A DNA stretch of 64,000 bases from assembly GCF_001270265.1 (NCBI RefSeq), contig NZ_LGAP01000002.1, forward strand, positions 124,001 through 188,000, read 5' to 3'. The translations under genes and the position numbers were made by a program. The notes under the pieces were generated by a model that saw only the letters and a list, made by a program, of their open reading frames with translations, did not search any database and was not told where the DNA came from. This document shows, in pieces, positions 16,144 to 25,105 of this stretch. Every line of letters begins with the position of its first letter. Position 1 is the first letter of the stretch. This stretch comes from Ensifer adhaerens (GTDB lineage Bacteria; Pseudomonadota; Alphaproteobacteria; Rhizobiales; Rhizobiaceae).

Positions 16144-18093
16144 CTAAAATCCCGCCCTCTTCAAGCCTTCTCGATAGAGGTCCTTGTGCCATTGTTCCTT
16201 GCTGGGAACGGCGGCAAGCCATGTATCCAGATCGAAATTGGGGTTGGCTTCGCGCACTCGGCGAACAAAGACGCGCGCCTTGTCCCGCTGGCCCAACATG
16301 GCCCAGTTCGCAGCCGAAAGCCGGTCAGCCAGGCTCGGATCGGCCATCCGCCCGATGCAATCGAGCGAGGTCTCGAATTCGCTGAGTGCGTAGTTCGCTC
16401 CCGCGGCGGTCCAAAGATAGGAATCCGGGCTCAAAGGATTGAGCTCGATCGCGCGTTCGATCTTTTGCAACGCCTTGCCGGGAAGTGAACAATGGACGAG
16501 AGTATCGGCATGGTCGGCGATGATATCCGCATGGTGGGGACCAAGCGTCTCGGCCAATTCCATCGCTTCAGCGCTTTCATCGAAGGCCCCCTGCAGCAGC
16601 TTGGCCACGCCGAACTCGCGATAGCCATCAGCCAGATTCCGACGGGCATCGATGGCACGCATCGCGAACACCTCGGCCGACTTCAGCAGTTCGATATCGC
16701 CACGTGCCGTCAGCAGCCATTCCTTGGAGTAGGTCCTGGCGATCGAACTCAGCGCCGGCGCGAAATCGGCGCTCGCATGCAGCGCGGTCTTCATCTCCTT
16801 GCGCGCACGCCGCAGATCCGGAAGCGTCAGCCGGTTCAAGTGTCGCCTTCCCACGAGATAACTATGATACGCAGCCGGGTTCAGTTCGCGATAGATGCGC
16901 GCCGCCTCATGCCGTTCGATCTCGCTTGAAACCGAAAGCGCGATGTTTCGCGCGATCAGGTGTCGGGTACCGACGAGGTCCGGATGGTTCAGGCTGAACC
17001 GTTCCGCCCACACAACCTCGTTGTCAGGAAAGAAGACGAGCTGAACGAACAACGTCCCGTCGCTATCCCGGTCGCTGATGCGGCTGTCGAGGATGTAACT
17101 GAGAGAATGGCGTTCGAAGAAATCGTTCCGGCCCTCGAACTGGTGGCCTATCTGGACGGCGGAATGATGCGCAATCACCTGAAGGCTGTTGAAGGCACAA
17201 AATCCGATCGTGATATCCTCGATCAAGGCGTACGCGAGAAACCGATTGTCCGGACGCCCGGTGTGGTCGCTCGGGGGCAACAGCACCAGACGAGGAACCG
17301 TCTGATGGCGGATCTTTTCAGATCCAGCCTGGAAGCCGGATTCCGACATGCTCGCGGGACGAGCGTGCACCCCGGCGCCCGGCGCCGTTTCCCTCATACC
17401 TCTGTTCGCCCTAGCGTTCACGAGATCGGCGCCGCGTGCAAGCGCACGGCTTCGCCTCTCGATAATCTTGCTGAGATGATCGACTTGATCCTCGGCGTGA
17501 AAGACTTCGACGAGCAATTGCAGCGTATCCGAATCCGCGTGTTCGACCCCGAGCAACAGGATCCCCGCGTCCTTGAGAACTTCGGCATCCGCCTCCGACC
17601 GCGCCGAGCGCGATGCCTTTCTCAACAAAGCCTTGAGTAGGGCGTTCTGGCGGTCCTTCTGCTCGGCAACCCAACCATAAAACTCACCGCTCTGACAGCC
17701 GACTTGCCCAAGGAAAGAGCGATGCATCAGCGTCGCAAGCTTGCTGAGCTGGGGCAATGGCTCGGCCATGTCCCAATCGGTGGTCCAAACCATATCCGAC
17801 GACAATGATAGCCGATCAATCAGGATCATACTGTTGGTAAAGGACAGCAGCTCTACTCCGAGTTCCTTCTGGCGGAGCTTGATCCTCGAGATCATCTTGC
17901 GCATGTTCACGAGAGAAACGGAATTGTCTTCGTTGCCCCACAAAAATGCGGCCATAGCCGTTCGGTGTTCGGCTGCATCTTTGGTCGTCAGCAAATAAGC
18001 GAGAAGTAACAAACCTTTCTCGGGATAGGCGACCTGTTGTCCTTCTGGATCAACAAGCTTCAGGCCACCAAAGGTTTGCAAGACGAAAGCCAT
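16144..18093 (-). CDS. SARP-type transcriptional regulator with TolB_N-like and TPR domains
   Basis: A 649-residue cytoplasmic regulator. Residues 1-95 form an OmpR/SARP-like winged helix (LQTFGGLKLVDPEGQ...PEKGLLLLAYLL...NMRKMISRIK), followed by a helical BTAD-like region to about 220. Residues about 265-400 (RLVLLPPSDHTGRPDNRFLAYALIEDITI...) match the TolB_N-like domain found in adenylate cyclases and such regulators. The remainder forms TPR-like helices (AFDESAEAMELAETLGPHHADI; KALQKIERAIELNPLSPDSY). The start at MAFVLQTF has AAAGG upstream; the 20 residues before it in the open frame are not typical. These proteins usually act as orphan regulators in rhizobia; the signal and targets are unknown. 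Confidence 0.8.
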   Translation of the reverse strand: MAFVLQTFGGLKLVDPEGQQVAYPEKGLLLLAYLLTTKDAAEHRTAMAAFLWGNEDNSVSLVNMRKMISRIKLRQKELGVELLSFTNSMILIDRLSLSSDMVWTTDWDMAEPLPQLSKLATLMHRSFLGQVGCQSGEFYGWVAEQKDRQNALLKALLRKASRSARSEADAEVLKDAGILLLGVEHADSDTLQLLVEVFHAEDQVDHLSKIIERRSRALARGADLVNARANRGMRETAPGAGVHARPASMSESGFQAGSEKIRHQTVPRLVLLPPSDHTGRPDNRFLAYALIEDITIGFCAFNSLQVIAHHSAVQIGHQFEGRNDFFERHSLSYILDSRISDRDSDGTLFVQLVFFPDNEVVWAERFSLNHPDLVGTRHLIARNIALSVSSEIERHEAARIYRELNPAAYHSYLVGRRHLNRLTLPDLRRARKEMKTALHASADFAPALSSIARTYSKEWLLTARGDIELLKSAEVFAMRAIDARRNLADGYREFGVAKLLQGAFDESAEAMELAETLGPHHADIIADHADTLVHCSLPGKALQKIERAIELNPLSPDSYLWTAAGANYALSEFETSLDCIGRMADPSLADRLSAANWAMLGQRDKARVFVRRVREANPNFDLDTWLAAVPSKEQWHKDLYREGLKRAGF

Positions 18094-18568
18094 TTGTACC
18101 TTTAGCCGGTTGCGCCAATATTGATCAGCATCCCCCGCGCCGCAAAAACTCAACGGCAGTGTCTAAGCCTTTCGGGCGATAGTCGGGAAGCACTTTGGAC
18201 AAACGATTGCTCGAAAGAGTTTGTATCAATGCCTTCCAGAATTCAACCAGGAATTTACATCGACAATCGAAACCTATGATAGTTTACCGACAGGTATTCT
18301 CCGTGCAGCTGCAGTTTATTTTACCTTCAATTCCAGGCTTTATTCCAAACTACCCCGAAAAGACTGAAAAACGCTTCGAATGACACAGGAGCCGTGTGCA
18401 CCGGGATCGGCACTTCGCTCCATCCTTCAGATCTGCCGCGGAACCACCGCAGACCTTACGATCAGTTTGAACTCGCGCGAAGATCAGGTGGGCATCACCG
18501 AAGGAGAAGGCAGGGGCCGTGACCTTATACCAACCTGCGCCGGCATGACGCTCGCACCTGCGAAACGC
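18094..18568. other. Intergenic region upstream of the SARP regulator
   Basis: Some 475 bp without a convincing gene. The part at 18190-18380 is clearly AT-richer than its surroundings, which fits a promoter region for the leftward SARP gene, or foreign DNA. A 62-codon ORF here lacks a ribosome site and was not accepted. Confidence 0.4.
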
Positions 18569-18661
18569 CATCGTGATTGGACTTCGTAGCCTCGCGGAGT
18601 CACGTTTTCACGACAGGAAATGGGCTGGCGCGAGGCATCTATCGTCTGAATGGAGGCGACA
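18569..18661 (+). repeat. Duplicated upstream region, copy 1
   Basis: The 93 bp before the first paralogue's start are closely repeated at 19692-19786. Shared blocks include CATCGTGATTGGACTTCG, AAATGGGCTGGCGC, GCATCTATCGTC and AATGGAGGC-ACAATGAAGCAC, which contains the ribosome site and start. Conservation across non-coding positions suggests either recent duplication or a shared promoter/5'UTR under selection. Confidence 0.75.
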
Positions 18662-19054
18662 ATGAAGCACCAAACGCGCGAGCAACTGTTGGCCGTTGCG
18701 CAGGTTGAACAGGACCTGCAGCCAGCAAGCATGTCTCGCAAGCAACGTCTTGAACGCTGGGCGGAACTTCTTGAGCAGATACCGCAGCAGCTTCTCTCAA
18801 CAATCTTCGAAACCGAGTACAGGCCCGTCGAGGTCCGCGCTATGTTGCGCAGCGACAATTCGCCGATCTCCGTCGCGTTCGCAGATACGACGCTACGCTC
18901 GGCCGGATTGCAGAGTGACACTTATGGCGAAGCAAAGCGGTTCTTCGAACTGAGCGACGCTCAGTTGCACGAGGTCATCTGCTATTGCCACTTCGGAACC
19001 ACCGTCAGCGCGGCAACAGCGGCCCGCACCATCCGATCTACGCTGACTGAGTGA
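18662..19054 (+). CDS. Conserved hypothetical protein, paralogue 1
   Basis: A 130-residue soluble protein with no recognised domain. It shares most of its length with the protein at 19787-20224; identical stretches include SMSR, RLERWAELLEQ, SPISVAF, DTYGEA, RFFEL and VICYCHFG. The CYCHFG segment, with two cysteines and a histidine in both copies, could bind metal. The start is the ATG that follows GGAGGCGACA; an ATG 12 nt upstream overlaps that ribosome site and is not used. Tandem duplication with conserved upstream sequence suggests dosage or divergence of a lineage-specific family. Function unknown. Confidence 0.75.
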   Translation: MKHQTREQLLAVAQVEQDLQPASMSRKQRLERWAELLEQIPQQLLSTIFETEYRPVEVRAMLRSDNSPISVAFADTTLRSAGLQSDTYGEAKRFFELSDAQLHEVICYCHFGTTVSAATAARTIRSTLTE

Positions 19055-19225
19055 TCATCGAGAACAGCGCTCTTCAGGGGACGACAAGGACCAAGTAAGT
19101 GCGGTGATGGCTTTTTGCGATTTCATCGAGGGCACCCAATACCACATGAGGTTCGGTCACAGCAGACAGCACGCTGCGGATCGCAAGGCACGAACCGACG
19201 GCGCCGTCCTGCCCTCAATCCAATT

Positions 19226-19561
19226 TCAATCCGGATCAGATGCGGCCGGCTCATTCGCTGGCAACGGTTCGGAGTCCTGATCTCCCATCACGACATCTCT
19301 TGCCAGCACCGCAACCTCTTGCTTCCCCCAAGCTTCGGCTCGATCCATCAGCGAACGCATCTCGGCGTTGAGGGCATGGGAGCGCAGGATGTGATCGGCG
19401 TGGCTGGTATTAGTGCGCGGATCGTAAAAGCTGCCGATGTCCTCGCCGGTGACGCGCCTGGCCTGCTCCAGCAACGCGCGCAGCGCGGTGAGTTCAGCCT
19501 TTGCCACAAAATATCGTCTCATCACGTCGATGAGTTCGCGATCGCGCGCTTTCGTCTTCAT
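19226..19561 (-). CDS. Hypothetical protein, 111 residues, helical
   Basis: A 111-residue, charged, mostly alpha-helical protein starting MKTKARDRELIDVMRRYF and ending in an acidic Pro/Ala tail. Its start has a good ribosome site (GACGGAGGCATTC). It sits on the opposite strand between the two tandem paralogues, and its upstream region borders the second duplicated block. No family is recognised. Whether it came with the duplication or was inserted between the copies cannot be decided here. Confidence 0.6.
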   Translation of the reverse strand: MKTKARDRELIDVMRRYFVAKAELTALRALLEQARRVTGEDIGSFYDPRTNTSHADHILRSHALNAEMRSLMDRAEAWGKQEVAVLARDVVMGDQDSEPLPANEPAASDPD

Positions 19562-19691
19562 GAATGCCTCCGTCACAATGCAATTTGAGTGATCCCACAA
19601 GATGTCAAAATCTGGATCTTCAGCCGGGAACAGGCGCGTTGCCTGTGGATGATTTTCCGCGGCCTCGGCTTGGAAGCGCAGGCCGAAGCGT

Positions 19692-19786
19692 CATCGTGAT
19701 TGGACTTCGCACCCAACAAGAGTCACGCTTTCCCACAGGGAGAAATGGGCTGGCGCAGAGCATCTATCGTCCAAATGGAGGCAACA
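19692..19786 (+). repeat. Duplicated upstream region, copy 2
   Basis: This 95-bp block aligns to 18569-18661 with few gaps, up to and including the ribosome site and start of the second paralogue. The duplication therefore spans promoter, leader and gene. Confidence 0.75.
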
Positions 19787-20224
19787 ATGAAGCACCATAC
19801 ACGCGAGCAATTGCAGGTCTTTGCACAGATCGAACCGGACTATCGGCCGCTGAGCATGTCGCGCAGGGAACGTCTCGAGCGCTGGGCGGAGCTTCTCGAG
19901 CAGAGCCCGACCCGACATCTGGCGACGCTCTATGAAACCGAGCACCAGACGACCACCGTGCGCGATACCCTGCGCAACGACGGCTCGCCAATCTCCGTGG
20001 CGTTCGACGACCCCATACTGCGTGCCGCCGGCATGGAAGACGACACCTACGGCGAGGCGCTCCGGTTCTTCGAACTACGCGACTGGCAGCTACACGGCGT
20101 GATCTGCTATTGCCACTTCGGTGCAACGGTGAACGCCGAGACGGCAGCTCGGCTCGTCCGGTCAATTCTGACTGGCGAACGCAGCGGCCTGTTTGCGCGG
20201 CTGCGCGCGCTGTTTGTCGGCTGA
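19787..20224 (+). CDS. Conserved hypothetical protein, paralogue 2
   Basis: A 145-residue paralogue of the protein at 18662-19054, with the same RLERWAELLEQ, SPISVAF, DTYGEA and VICYCHFG blocks and a C-terminal extension of about 15 residues (ERSGLFARLRALFVG) that could form an amphipathic or membrane-associating helix. The first copy ends before this point. The start is set by GGAGGCAACA. The open frame continues upstream into the duplicated non-coding block but lacks a better start. Function unknown. Confidence 0.75.
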   Translation: MKHHTREQLQVFAQIEPDYRPLSMSRRERLERWAELLEQSPTRHLATLYETEHQTTTVRDTLRNDGSPISVAFDDPILRAAGMEDDTYGEALRFFELRDWQLHGVICYCHFGATVNAETAARLVRSILTGERSGLFARLRALFVG

Positions 20225-20344
20225 CGCGAGCCGCATTTCGTCATGGTGTGAGCGGTGGCGTCGGCGGGATCACGGTTCGCTGAGGTACAGATGATGCCCG
20301 GATGAAAAGCGCACGGCCCTGCCGCCGGTTGCGTCAATTCAGCG

Positions 20345-21679
20345 TCATTCGATCTCAGCGTCGCCGGGTACGGAGGCCAGCAGGGATCGGATCACGTGAA
20401 GCCCGCGCTCCAGTTCCTTGAGCGGCGGAGCGGAGATCGCGACCCGCACCGCGTTTGGCGCACGCCCTGGGATGGCACCAAACACGCCAGCAGGCGTGAT
20501 GGCGACGCCTTGCAGAGCGGCGGCCGATACGAACGCCTCGGCATTCCATGCCTCGGGGAGTTCGAGCCAGACATAAAACGCGTTGCTACCTGCCGGCGGC
20601 GGCGCGCGGTCGAGGATGCGCGCCGTCAGCAACTGCCGATCGCCCGCATCCTTCCGCTTCAGGCTGGCAACACGGCCGGCTGTGCCATCCGAGATCAACG
20701 ATAACACCAGGCGCATGGATAACGACGACGCCATCCAGCCACCCGCGCGCATCACAGCGGCAATGCGATCCTTGGCCGACGGCGGTGCGACGACGAAGCC
20801 GACGCCGATGCCCGGCCCAAGTCGCTTTTGCATGCTGTTGACGTAGATGACCTGCGCCGGCGCATAGGCCGCAAGCGGTGCTACGTCGGAAAGGAAGGCA
20901 AAGGCCGCGTCCTCGATACAGAAGATCCCAGTCTCTTCAAGCACCTCGGCGAGGGCAGTCCGCCGCGCGTGGGACATCGAGAAGCCGAGCGGGTTATGGA
21001 TCGTCGGCTGGATGTAGATCGCATCGAGCGGCTTGGCGCGATGCGCCCTGGCAAGGGCCGCGACATCGACACCGTCATCGTCGACCTCAAGCGCCACGAG
21101 CTGCAATCCGAGCCGGGCCGCCATACGGATGATCGAAGGATAGGTCAGCGGCTCGACGCCGATGCGATCGCCAGGCTTGCAAAGGGCCGCCATCACGCAC
21201 GCGATCGCTTGACGCCCGCCACCGGCAAAGAGGATGCCATCGGGCCTGGGGGTCCAGTGATCGTGCCCGAGGTAGTGCGAGACGATCGCGCCTGCTCCCT
21301 TTGGCCCGAAGGGACCGAGAGCGTCCATGGCGCCAAGGAGCACAGCCGGGTTGGCCAGGCTCTCGAACGCTGGCGCCATCAGGGCCGCCTGCTCCAGGGA
21401 ACCCGACGTCGCCAGTTGCAAATCAATCGGCGCGTCGGCGATCTCGCTGATCCGCGTGGACTGCAGCCGGTCCGGTGTCCTGACGAAGGTTCCCCGCCCG
21501 ACTTCGCCGACAACCAGTCCGCGGCGGACAAGTTCGGCATAGACGCGGCTCGCGGTCGAGACCGCTATTCCTCTTTGATAGGCAAAGGCTCGCTGCGGCT
21601 GAAGTCGCGCACCGGCCGGCAGTTTTCCTGAGGCGATCTCGGCGGCAACGGCGTCGGCGACGGCGCGGTAATCCAGCAT
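20345..21679 (-). CDS. MocR-family regulator (GntR wHTH fused to aminotransferase fold)
   Basis: A 444-residue MocR/PdxR-type protein. Residues 1-70 are a GntR winged helix (LDYRAVADAVAAEIASGKLPAGARLQPQR...GIAVSTASRVYAELVRRGLVVGEVGRGTFV). The rest is a type I aminotransferase fold with the PLP lysine in VNSMQKRLGPG. MocR proteins use bound PLP or an external aldimine as the signal and often control an adjacent PLP or amino-acid gene. The start has CGGAG upstream. It is divergent from a PLP-dependent threonine-dehydratase-like gene, and direct repeats lie in the 85-bp gap. The effector is unknown. Confidence 0.9.
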   Translation of the reverse strand: MLDYRAVADAVAAEIASGKLPAGARLQPQRAFAYQRGIAVSTASRVYAELVRRGLVVGEVGRGTFVRTPDRLQSTRISEIADAPIDLQLATSGSLEQAALMAPAFESLANPAVLLGAMDALGPFGPKGAGAIVSHYLGHDHWTPRPDGILFAGGGRQAIACVMAALCKPGDRIGVEPLTYPSIIRMAARLGLQLVALEVDDDGVDVAALARAHRAKPLDAIYIQPTIHNPLGFSMSHARRTALAEVLEETGIFCIEDAAFAFLSDVAPLAAYAPAQVIYVNSMQKRLGPGIGVGFVVAPPSAKDRIAAVMRAGGWMASSLSMRLVLSLISDGTAGRVASLKRKDAGDRQLLTARILDRAPPPAGSNAFYVWLELPEAWNAEAFVSAAALQGVAITPAGVFGAIPGRAPNAVRVAISAPPLKELERGLHVIRSLLASVPGDAEIE

Positions 21680-21700
21680 CTCAAATGCTCCGAGGGCAAT

Positions 21701-21749
21701 AAATCAATTGCACTCTTATGCCATCGGTGCATTTGTAAATCAAATTGCA
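21701..21749. promoter_or_regulatory. Direct-repeat operator for the MocR regulator (candidate)
   Basis: AAATCAATTGCAC (21701-21713) and AAATCAAATTGCA (21737-21749) form a near-identical direct repeat 36 bp apart in the MocR/dehydratase divergent region. A small dyad ATGC-N7-GCAT (21718-21732) lies between them. MocR-type regulators typically bind spaced direct repeats, so this is the likely site of control. Confidence 0.5.
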
Positions 21750-21764
21750 GCACCGGATCATCTC

Positions 21765-22781
21765 ATGACCTTTCCCGCCTCCTCCGCACTTTCCTTGCCG
21801 ACGTTGCAGGACGTCGAAGCCGCCGCCCGGCTGATCGACAGCTACTGCATCGAGACGCCGCTCTTGGAATCGTCCTATCTCAACCGCAAATATGGAGGCC
21901 GGTTGCTGCTCAAGGCTGAAAACCTGCAGGTTACCGGTTCGTTCAAGTTGCGTGGGGCGGTCAACAGGGTCGGGTCGCTGACCGAGGACGAACGGCGCCG
22001 TGGCGTCGTCGCCCGCTCTTCCGGCAATCACGGCCTTGCGATTGCCTATTGCGCCGGACTGATGGGCACGTCAGCCGTGGTTGTCGTACCCGAGACCGCA
22101 CCGGCGGCAAAGGTCGAGCGGATCGCAGCCTATGGGGCACGCGTCGTAATGGTTCCGATGAAGGACCTCGCCGACGTTGCCGCCGAAATCACCCAACGCG
22201 AGGATCGGGTGCTTATTCCGCCGGCCGACGATTTCTGGGTGGTTGCCGGCGCCGGCACCGTCGCGCTTGAAATGGCGAAGCAAGCCGCAAAACTGAACGC
22301 CCAGATCGACGTCCTGCTCACCTGCTGCTCCGGCGGTGGACTGACCGCCGGTTGCCTGCTGGGCCTGAGCAAGATGTCTCCGGCCACCAAGGTCTATGGC
22401 GTCGAGGCCGTCGGTTTCGAGAAGATGGCAAAGTCGCTCGCCGTCGGCAAACGCATCAACCTGGCACCAGGAGGCCATTCGATCTGCGATGCCATCAGCG
22501 GGCTCTATATGGCGGAGATCCCCTTCGAGATCATCAAGCCTGATTTGGCCGGCACGTTCGCTGTCACGGATGACGAGGCAAGGGAGGCCATGCGTGTCGC
22601 CTTCAGCGAATTCGGCCTCGCTCTGGAGCCGGGAAGCGCCGTGGCGTTGGCGGCTGTGCTCGCCCGCAAGATACCGCTCGAAGGCAGGACATTTGCCGTC
22701 ACGCTATCCGGCCGGAACGTCGATTTGGACCTTGCCGGTGCCATACTGGCGGGTGATGCGCCAACAGTCGGCAGGGCATGA
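21765..22781 (+). CDS. PLP-dependent threonine/serine dehydratase-like enzyme
   Basis: A 338-residue fold-type II PLP enzyme. The PLP lysine is Lys61 in TGSFKLRGA, the substrate loop is SSGNHG at about 86-91, and the phosphate-binding glycines are CCSGGGLTAG near 205. This matches catabolic threonine ammonia-lyase and related 3-hydroxyamino-acid dehydratases (no ACT domain, so not the biosynthetic IlvA). The start at MTFPASS is the first ATG; a TTG at 21708 would run through the operator. It overlaps the next VOC gene by 4 nt (ATGA), so the two are translationally coupled. Regulation by the divergent MocR protein is likely. The substrate could be threonine, serine or hydroxyaspartate-type compounds. 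Confidence 0.87.
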   Translation: MTFPASSALSLPTLQDVEAAARLIDSYCIETPLLESSYLNRKYGGRLLLKAENLQVTGSFKLRGAVNRVGSLTEDERRRGVVARSSGNHGLAIAYCAGLMGTSAVVVVPETAPAAKVERIAAYGARVVMVPMKDLADVAAEITQREDRVLIPPADDFWVVAGAGTVALEMAKQAAKLNAQIDVLLTCCSGGGLTAGCLLGLSKMSPATKVYGVEAVGFEKMAKSLAVGKRINLAPGGHSICDAISGLYMAEIPFEIIKPDLAGTFAVTDDEAREAMRVAFSEFGLALEPGSAVALAAVLARKIPLEGRTFAVTLSGRNVDLDLAGAILAGDAPTVGRA

Positions 22782-23191
22782 GCATGTTCAGCCACGTCAC
22801 GGTCGGCTGCAGCGACCTCGGTCGCGCCACCCTCTTCTACGATGCCGTTCTAGAACCTCTCGGCCTCGTCCAGCGGCCAGTTACGCCGGATGGCGGGCCG
22901 GCATCGTCCTGCTGGATCGCACCGGGTCAGGCATTGCCACGCTTCTACGTCTATGAACCGTTCGACAGGAACCCCGCCAGCGTCGGAAACGGCAGCATGG
23001 TCGCGTTTCTCGCACCAGCTTCTGCGGCGGTCGACCGAGCCTACGCTGCGGGCCTCGCTGCCGGCGGCACGGACGAGGGCGCCCCCGGTCCACGCCCGCA
23101 TTATGGAGACGGCTACTACGGCGCATATCTGCGCGATCCCGATGGCAACAAAGTCCATGTCGTCTTTCGAGGCGACCTTCAGCCCGCGTAG
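22778..23191 (+). CDS. VOC-family protein (glyoxalase/bleomycin resistance fold)
   Basis: A 137-residue vicinal-oxygen-chelate protein. The N-terminal module begins FSHVTVGCSDLGRATLFYDAVLEPLG, with a His in the usual first metal-ligand position; the C-terminal end has the family's YLRDPDGNKVHVVF. It overlaps the dehydratase gene by 4 nt and probably acts on a related metabolite. VOC proteins include glyoxalases, dioxygenases and isomerases; a specific reaction cannot be assigned. Confidence 0.87.
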   Translation: MSMFSHVTVGCSDLGRATLFYDAVLEPLGLVQRPVTPDGGPASSCWIAPGQALPRFYVYEPFDRNPASVGNGSMVAFLAPASAAVDRAYAAGLAAGGTDEGAPGPRPHYGDGYYGAYLRDPDGNKVHVVFRGDLQPA

Positions 23192-23366
23192 CATCGGCAT
23201 CGCTGCGACCAGGCATTCCTTCCCTTATCCGCATCCGTTCACCACCAACGCAAATGCGCGGCAATTCACGTCGCAGTGTGCACGGCCAGAAAATCGTACA
23301 CGCCGCGCATATCTGCAATCAACGTGACGGCTCGGTAAGGTTCCCAAACAGCAAAGGAAAAATGTA

Positions 23367-23750
23367 ATGAAGCGTTTTGCAGTCTGCGCTCTTATTGTGT
23401 GCTCGTCATTCGTCGCCCCTCTCACAGCATCGGCCGAGGAAAGCTCGGCTGCCGCTCTCAAGGACGTTTATGAAGCGTCGCGCAACATGCAGGGCGTGAT
23501 AAAGTTCTGCGTCAAAAGCGGGTACCTCGGCACCGAAAGCGAAGGCCATATCTCCGCGCTCGTCAAGATGACGGACACGCCGGACGTCGATAAGAGCGGC
23601 GGTAACGCAGCCGAAGCCAAGGGCTTGGCCGGCAGGCTGGTCCTGGACGGCAACGAGGTCGAACTGGCTTCCAGCCCGCTTGGCGCCGAAGAGTTGTGCA
23701 AGCACTCGGGCGAAGCCTTGAAGCAACAGGCCGCCCAGCTTCCGCAGTAA
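23367..23750 (+). CDS. Secreted hypothetical protein with signal peptide
   Basis: A 127-residue protein with a classical signal peptide: basic MKR, a hydrophobic core (FAVCALIVCSSFVAPL) and a likely AxA cleavage at TASA-EE around residue 23. The mature part of about 104 residues is hydrophilic, helix-rich and has two cysteines (KFCVKSG and ELCKHSG) that could form a periplasmic disulfide. No known domain is recognised. AAAGGAAAAATGTA precedes the start. It is monocistronic and converges with the CoA-transferase gene. Confidence 0.72.
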   Translation: MKRFAVCALIVCSSFVAPLTASAEESSAAALKDVYEASRNMQGVIKFCVKSGYLGTESEGHISALVKMTDTPDVDKSGGNAAEAKGLAGRLVLDGNEVELASSPLGAEELCKHSGEALKQQAAQLPQ

Positions 23751-23757
23751 CATCAGG

Positions 23758-23795
23758 GCGCGTTCAGCGACGTCTGCGTGTCTGAGCGAACGCGC
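23758..23795. terminator. Hairpin between convergent genes
   Basis: GCGCGTTC (23758-23765) pairs with GAACGCGC (23788-23795) across a 22-nt loop, directly after the stop of the secreted protein and before the stop of the CoA-transferase. There is no T-run, so termination is only suggested by position. Confidence 0.3.
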
Positions 23796-23887
23796 AACCT
23801 GCAATGCGCCGAGGCGATCGCATCGGTACGACTGCCTCGGCGATAGACCGCTCAAGACGCGGGATGGTTGCCACAAGCACTGCGGCC

Positions 23888-25105
23888 TTATCGGGCAACC
23901 CCCGCAACGACCGCAGCGACTGTCGCTGGGGAAAGCTCCACCTCTGCCAACACCTCGGCCGTATGCTCCCCAAGCGCCGGCGCCGGGCGGCGGAAACGCC
24001 CCGGTGTTTCGGACATGCGCGGCACGATATTGTGCATGGGCAGCGTCCCGTGCTCCGCATCGTCCAGCGACACGATTACCTCACGCTCGGCGAAATGCGC
24101 GTCCTCGGTGGCATCGGCAATGTTGTAGATCGGCCCGACCGTCGCGCCGCTGTCGCGCATGATGGCAAGGGCTTCGTCATGAGAACGGACGGCAAACCAG
24201 GCGCCGATCGCCTCATCGACCAGATCGCGATGCTTGAGGCGCTCGCTGTTGGAGCGGAAGCGTGGATCTTCGTTCATATCGGCGCGGCCGATGATCTCGA
24301 ATATCCGCCGGGCGACGGCCGGCGTCGAACCGGAGAGCGCGACGTATTTGCCATCGGCGCATCGGTAGACGTTGCGCGGGCAGGCGGTGTTCGAGGCGCT
24401 GCCGATGCGCTCCTTGACCGTACCGTTGAGCGCATAGATACCGGCCTCGGGGCCAAGCACGGAAAAGATCGGCTCCAGCAGCGACAGGTCGATGACCTGC
24501 CCGCGCGCCCTGCCCTGTTGGCGTGCAAAGAGCGCCGTCATCGTCGCCGACATGCCGTAGACACCGGCGATCATGTCGGCAAGCGCCAGGGGCGGCAAGA
24601 CCGGTTCGCGGTCAGGAAAACCGGTGCGGTAGGCATAGCCGCTCATGCCTTCGACGATGGTGCCGAAGCCGGGAAATGCCGCGTAGGGCCCGGTTTGCCC
24701 GAAGCCGGAAATGCGCACGACGACGAGATCGGGATTGCGCGCCAACAGCGCGTCCGGGCCGAAGCCCATTTGCTCCAGGGTTCCCGGGCGAAAATTCTCG
24801 ATAAGGACGTCGGCACCCGCCACCAGCGCCCAGAGCGCCTCGCGGTCGGCCGTTTCGCGCAGGTTGAGGACCACCGAGCGTTTGTTGCGGCCATAGGTCT
24901 TCCAGAAGAGCGACAAGCCTTCGTCTTTCCACTCGCGCAGGGGGTCGCCGGCCGGCGGCTCGATCTTGATCACGTCGGCGCCGAAATCGGCAAGCTGCAG
25001 CGACAACATATCGCCGGCGACCAGACGCGATAGATCGAGAACCCTAATCCCTTCAAGAGGGCCCTCGGCGTTCGGATCCCAGTGTTTCCTGGCAAATTCG
25101 TTCAT
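23888..25105 (-). CDS. Type III CoA-transferase (CaiB/BaiF family)
   Basis: A 405-residue family III CoA-transferase. The N-terminal part has [36 protein letters not shown] and the ENFRPG loop; the likely catalytic Asp is in [12 protein letters not shown] near residue 180. These enzymes move CoA between carboxylic acids without energy cost. It is the last gene of the LacI-controlled operon and overlaps the ATPase gene by 4 nt (ATGA), so it is firmly part of that unit. A CoA-transferase in a glycoside-type uptake operon suggests that the imported compound yields an organic acid that must be activated; inference. Confidence 0.9.
   Translation of the reverse strand: MNEFARKHWDPNAEGPLEGIRVLDLSRLVAGDMLSLQLADFGADVIKIEPPAGDPLREWKDEGLSLFWKTYGRNKRSVVLNLRETADREALWALVAGADVLIENFRPGTLEQMGFGPDALLARNPDLVVVRISGFGQTGPYAAFPGFGTIVEGMSGYAYRTGFPDREPVLPPLALADMIAGVYGMSATMTALFARQQGRARGQVIDLSLLEPIFSVLGPEAGIYALNGTVKERIGSASNTACPRNVYRCADGKYVALSGSTPAVARRIFEIIGRADMNEDPRFRSNSERLKHRDLVDEAIGAWFAVRSHDEALAIMRDSGATVGPIYNIADATEDAHFAEREVIVSLDDAEHGTLPMHNIVPRMSETPGRFRRPAPALGEHTAEVLAEVELSPATVAAVVAGVAR

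Noticed and set aside
18195-18383. 62-codon ORF in the AT-rich gap before the SARP gene
   Set aside because: No ribosome site, no similarity recognised, and the region is better explained as promoter DNA.
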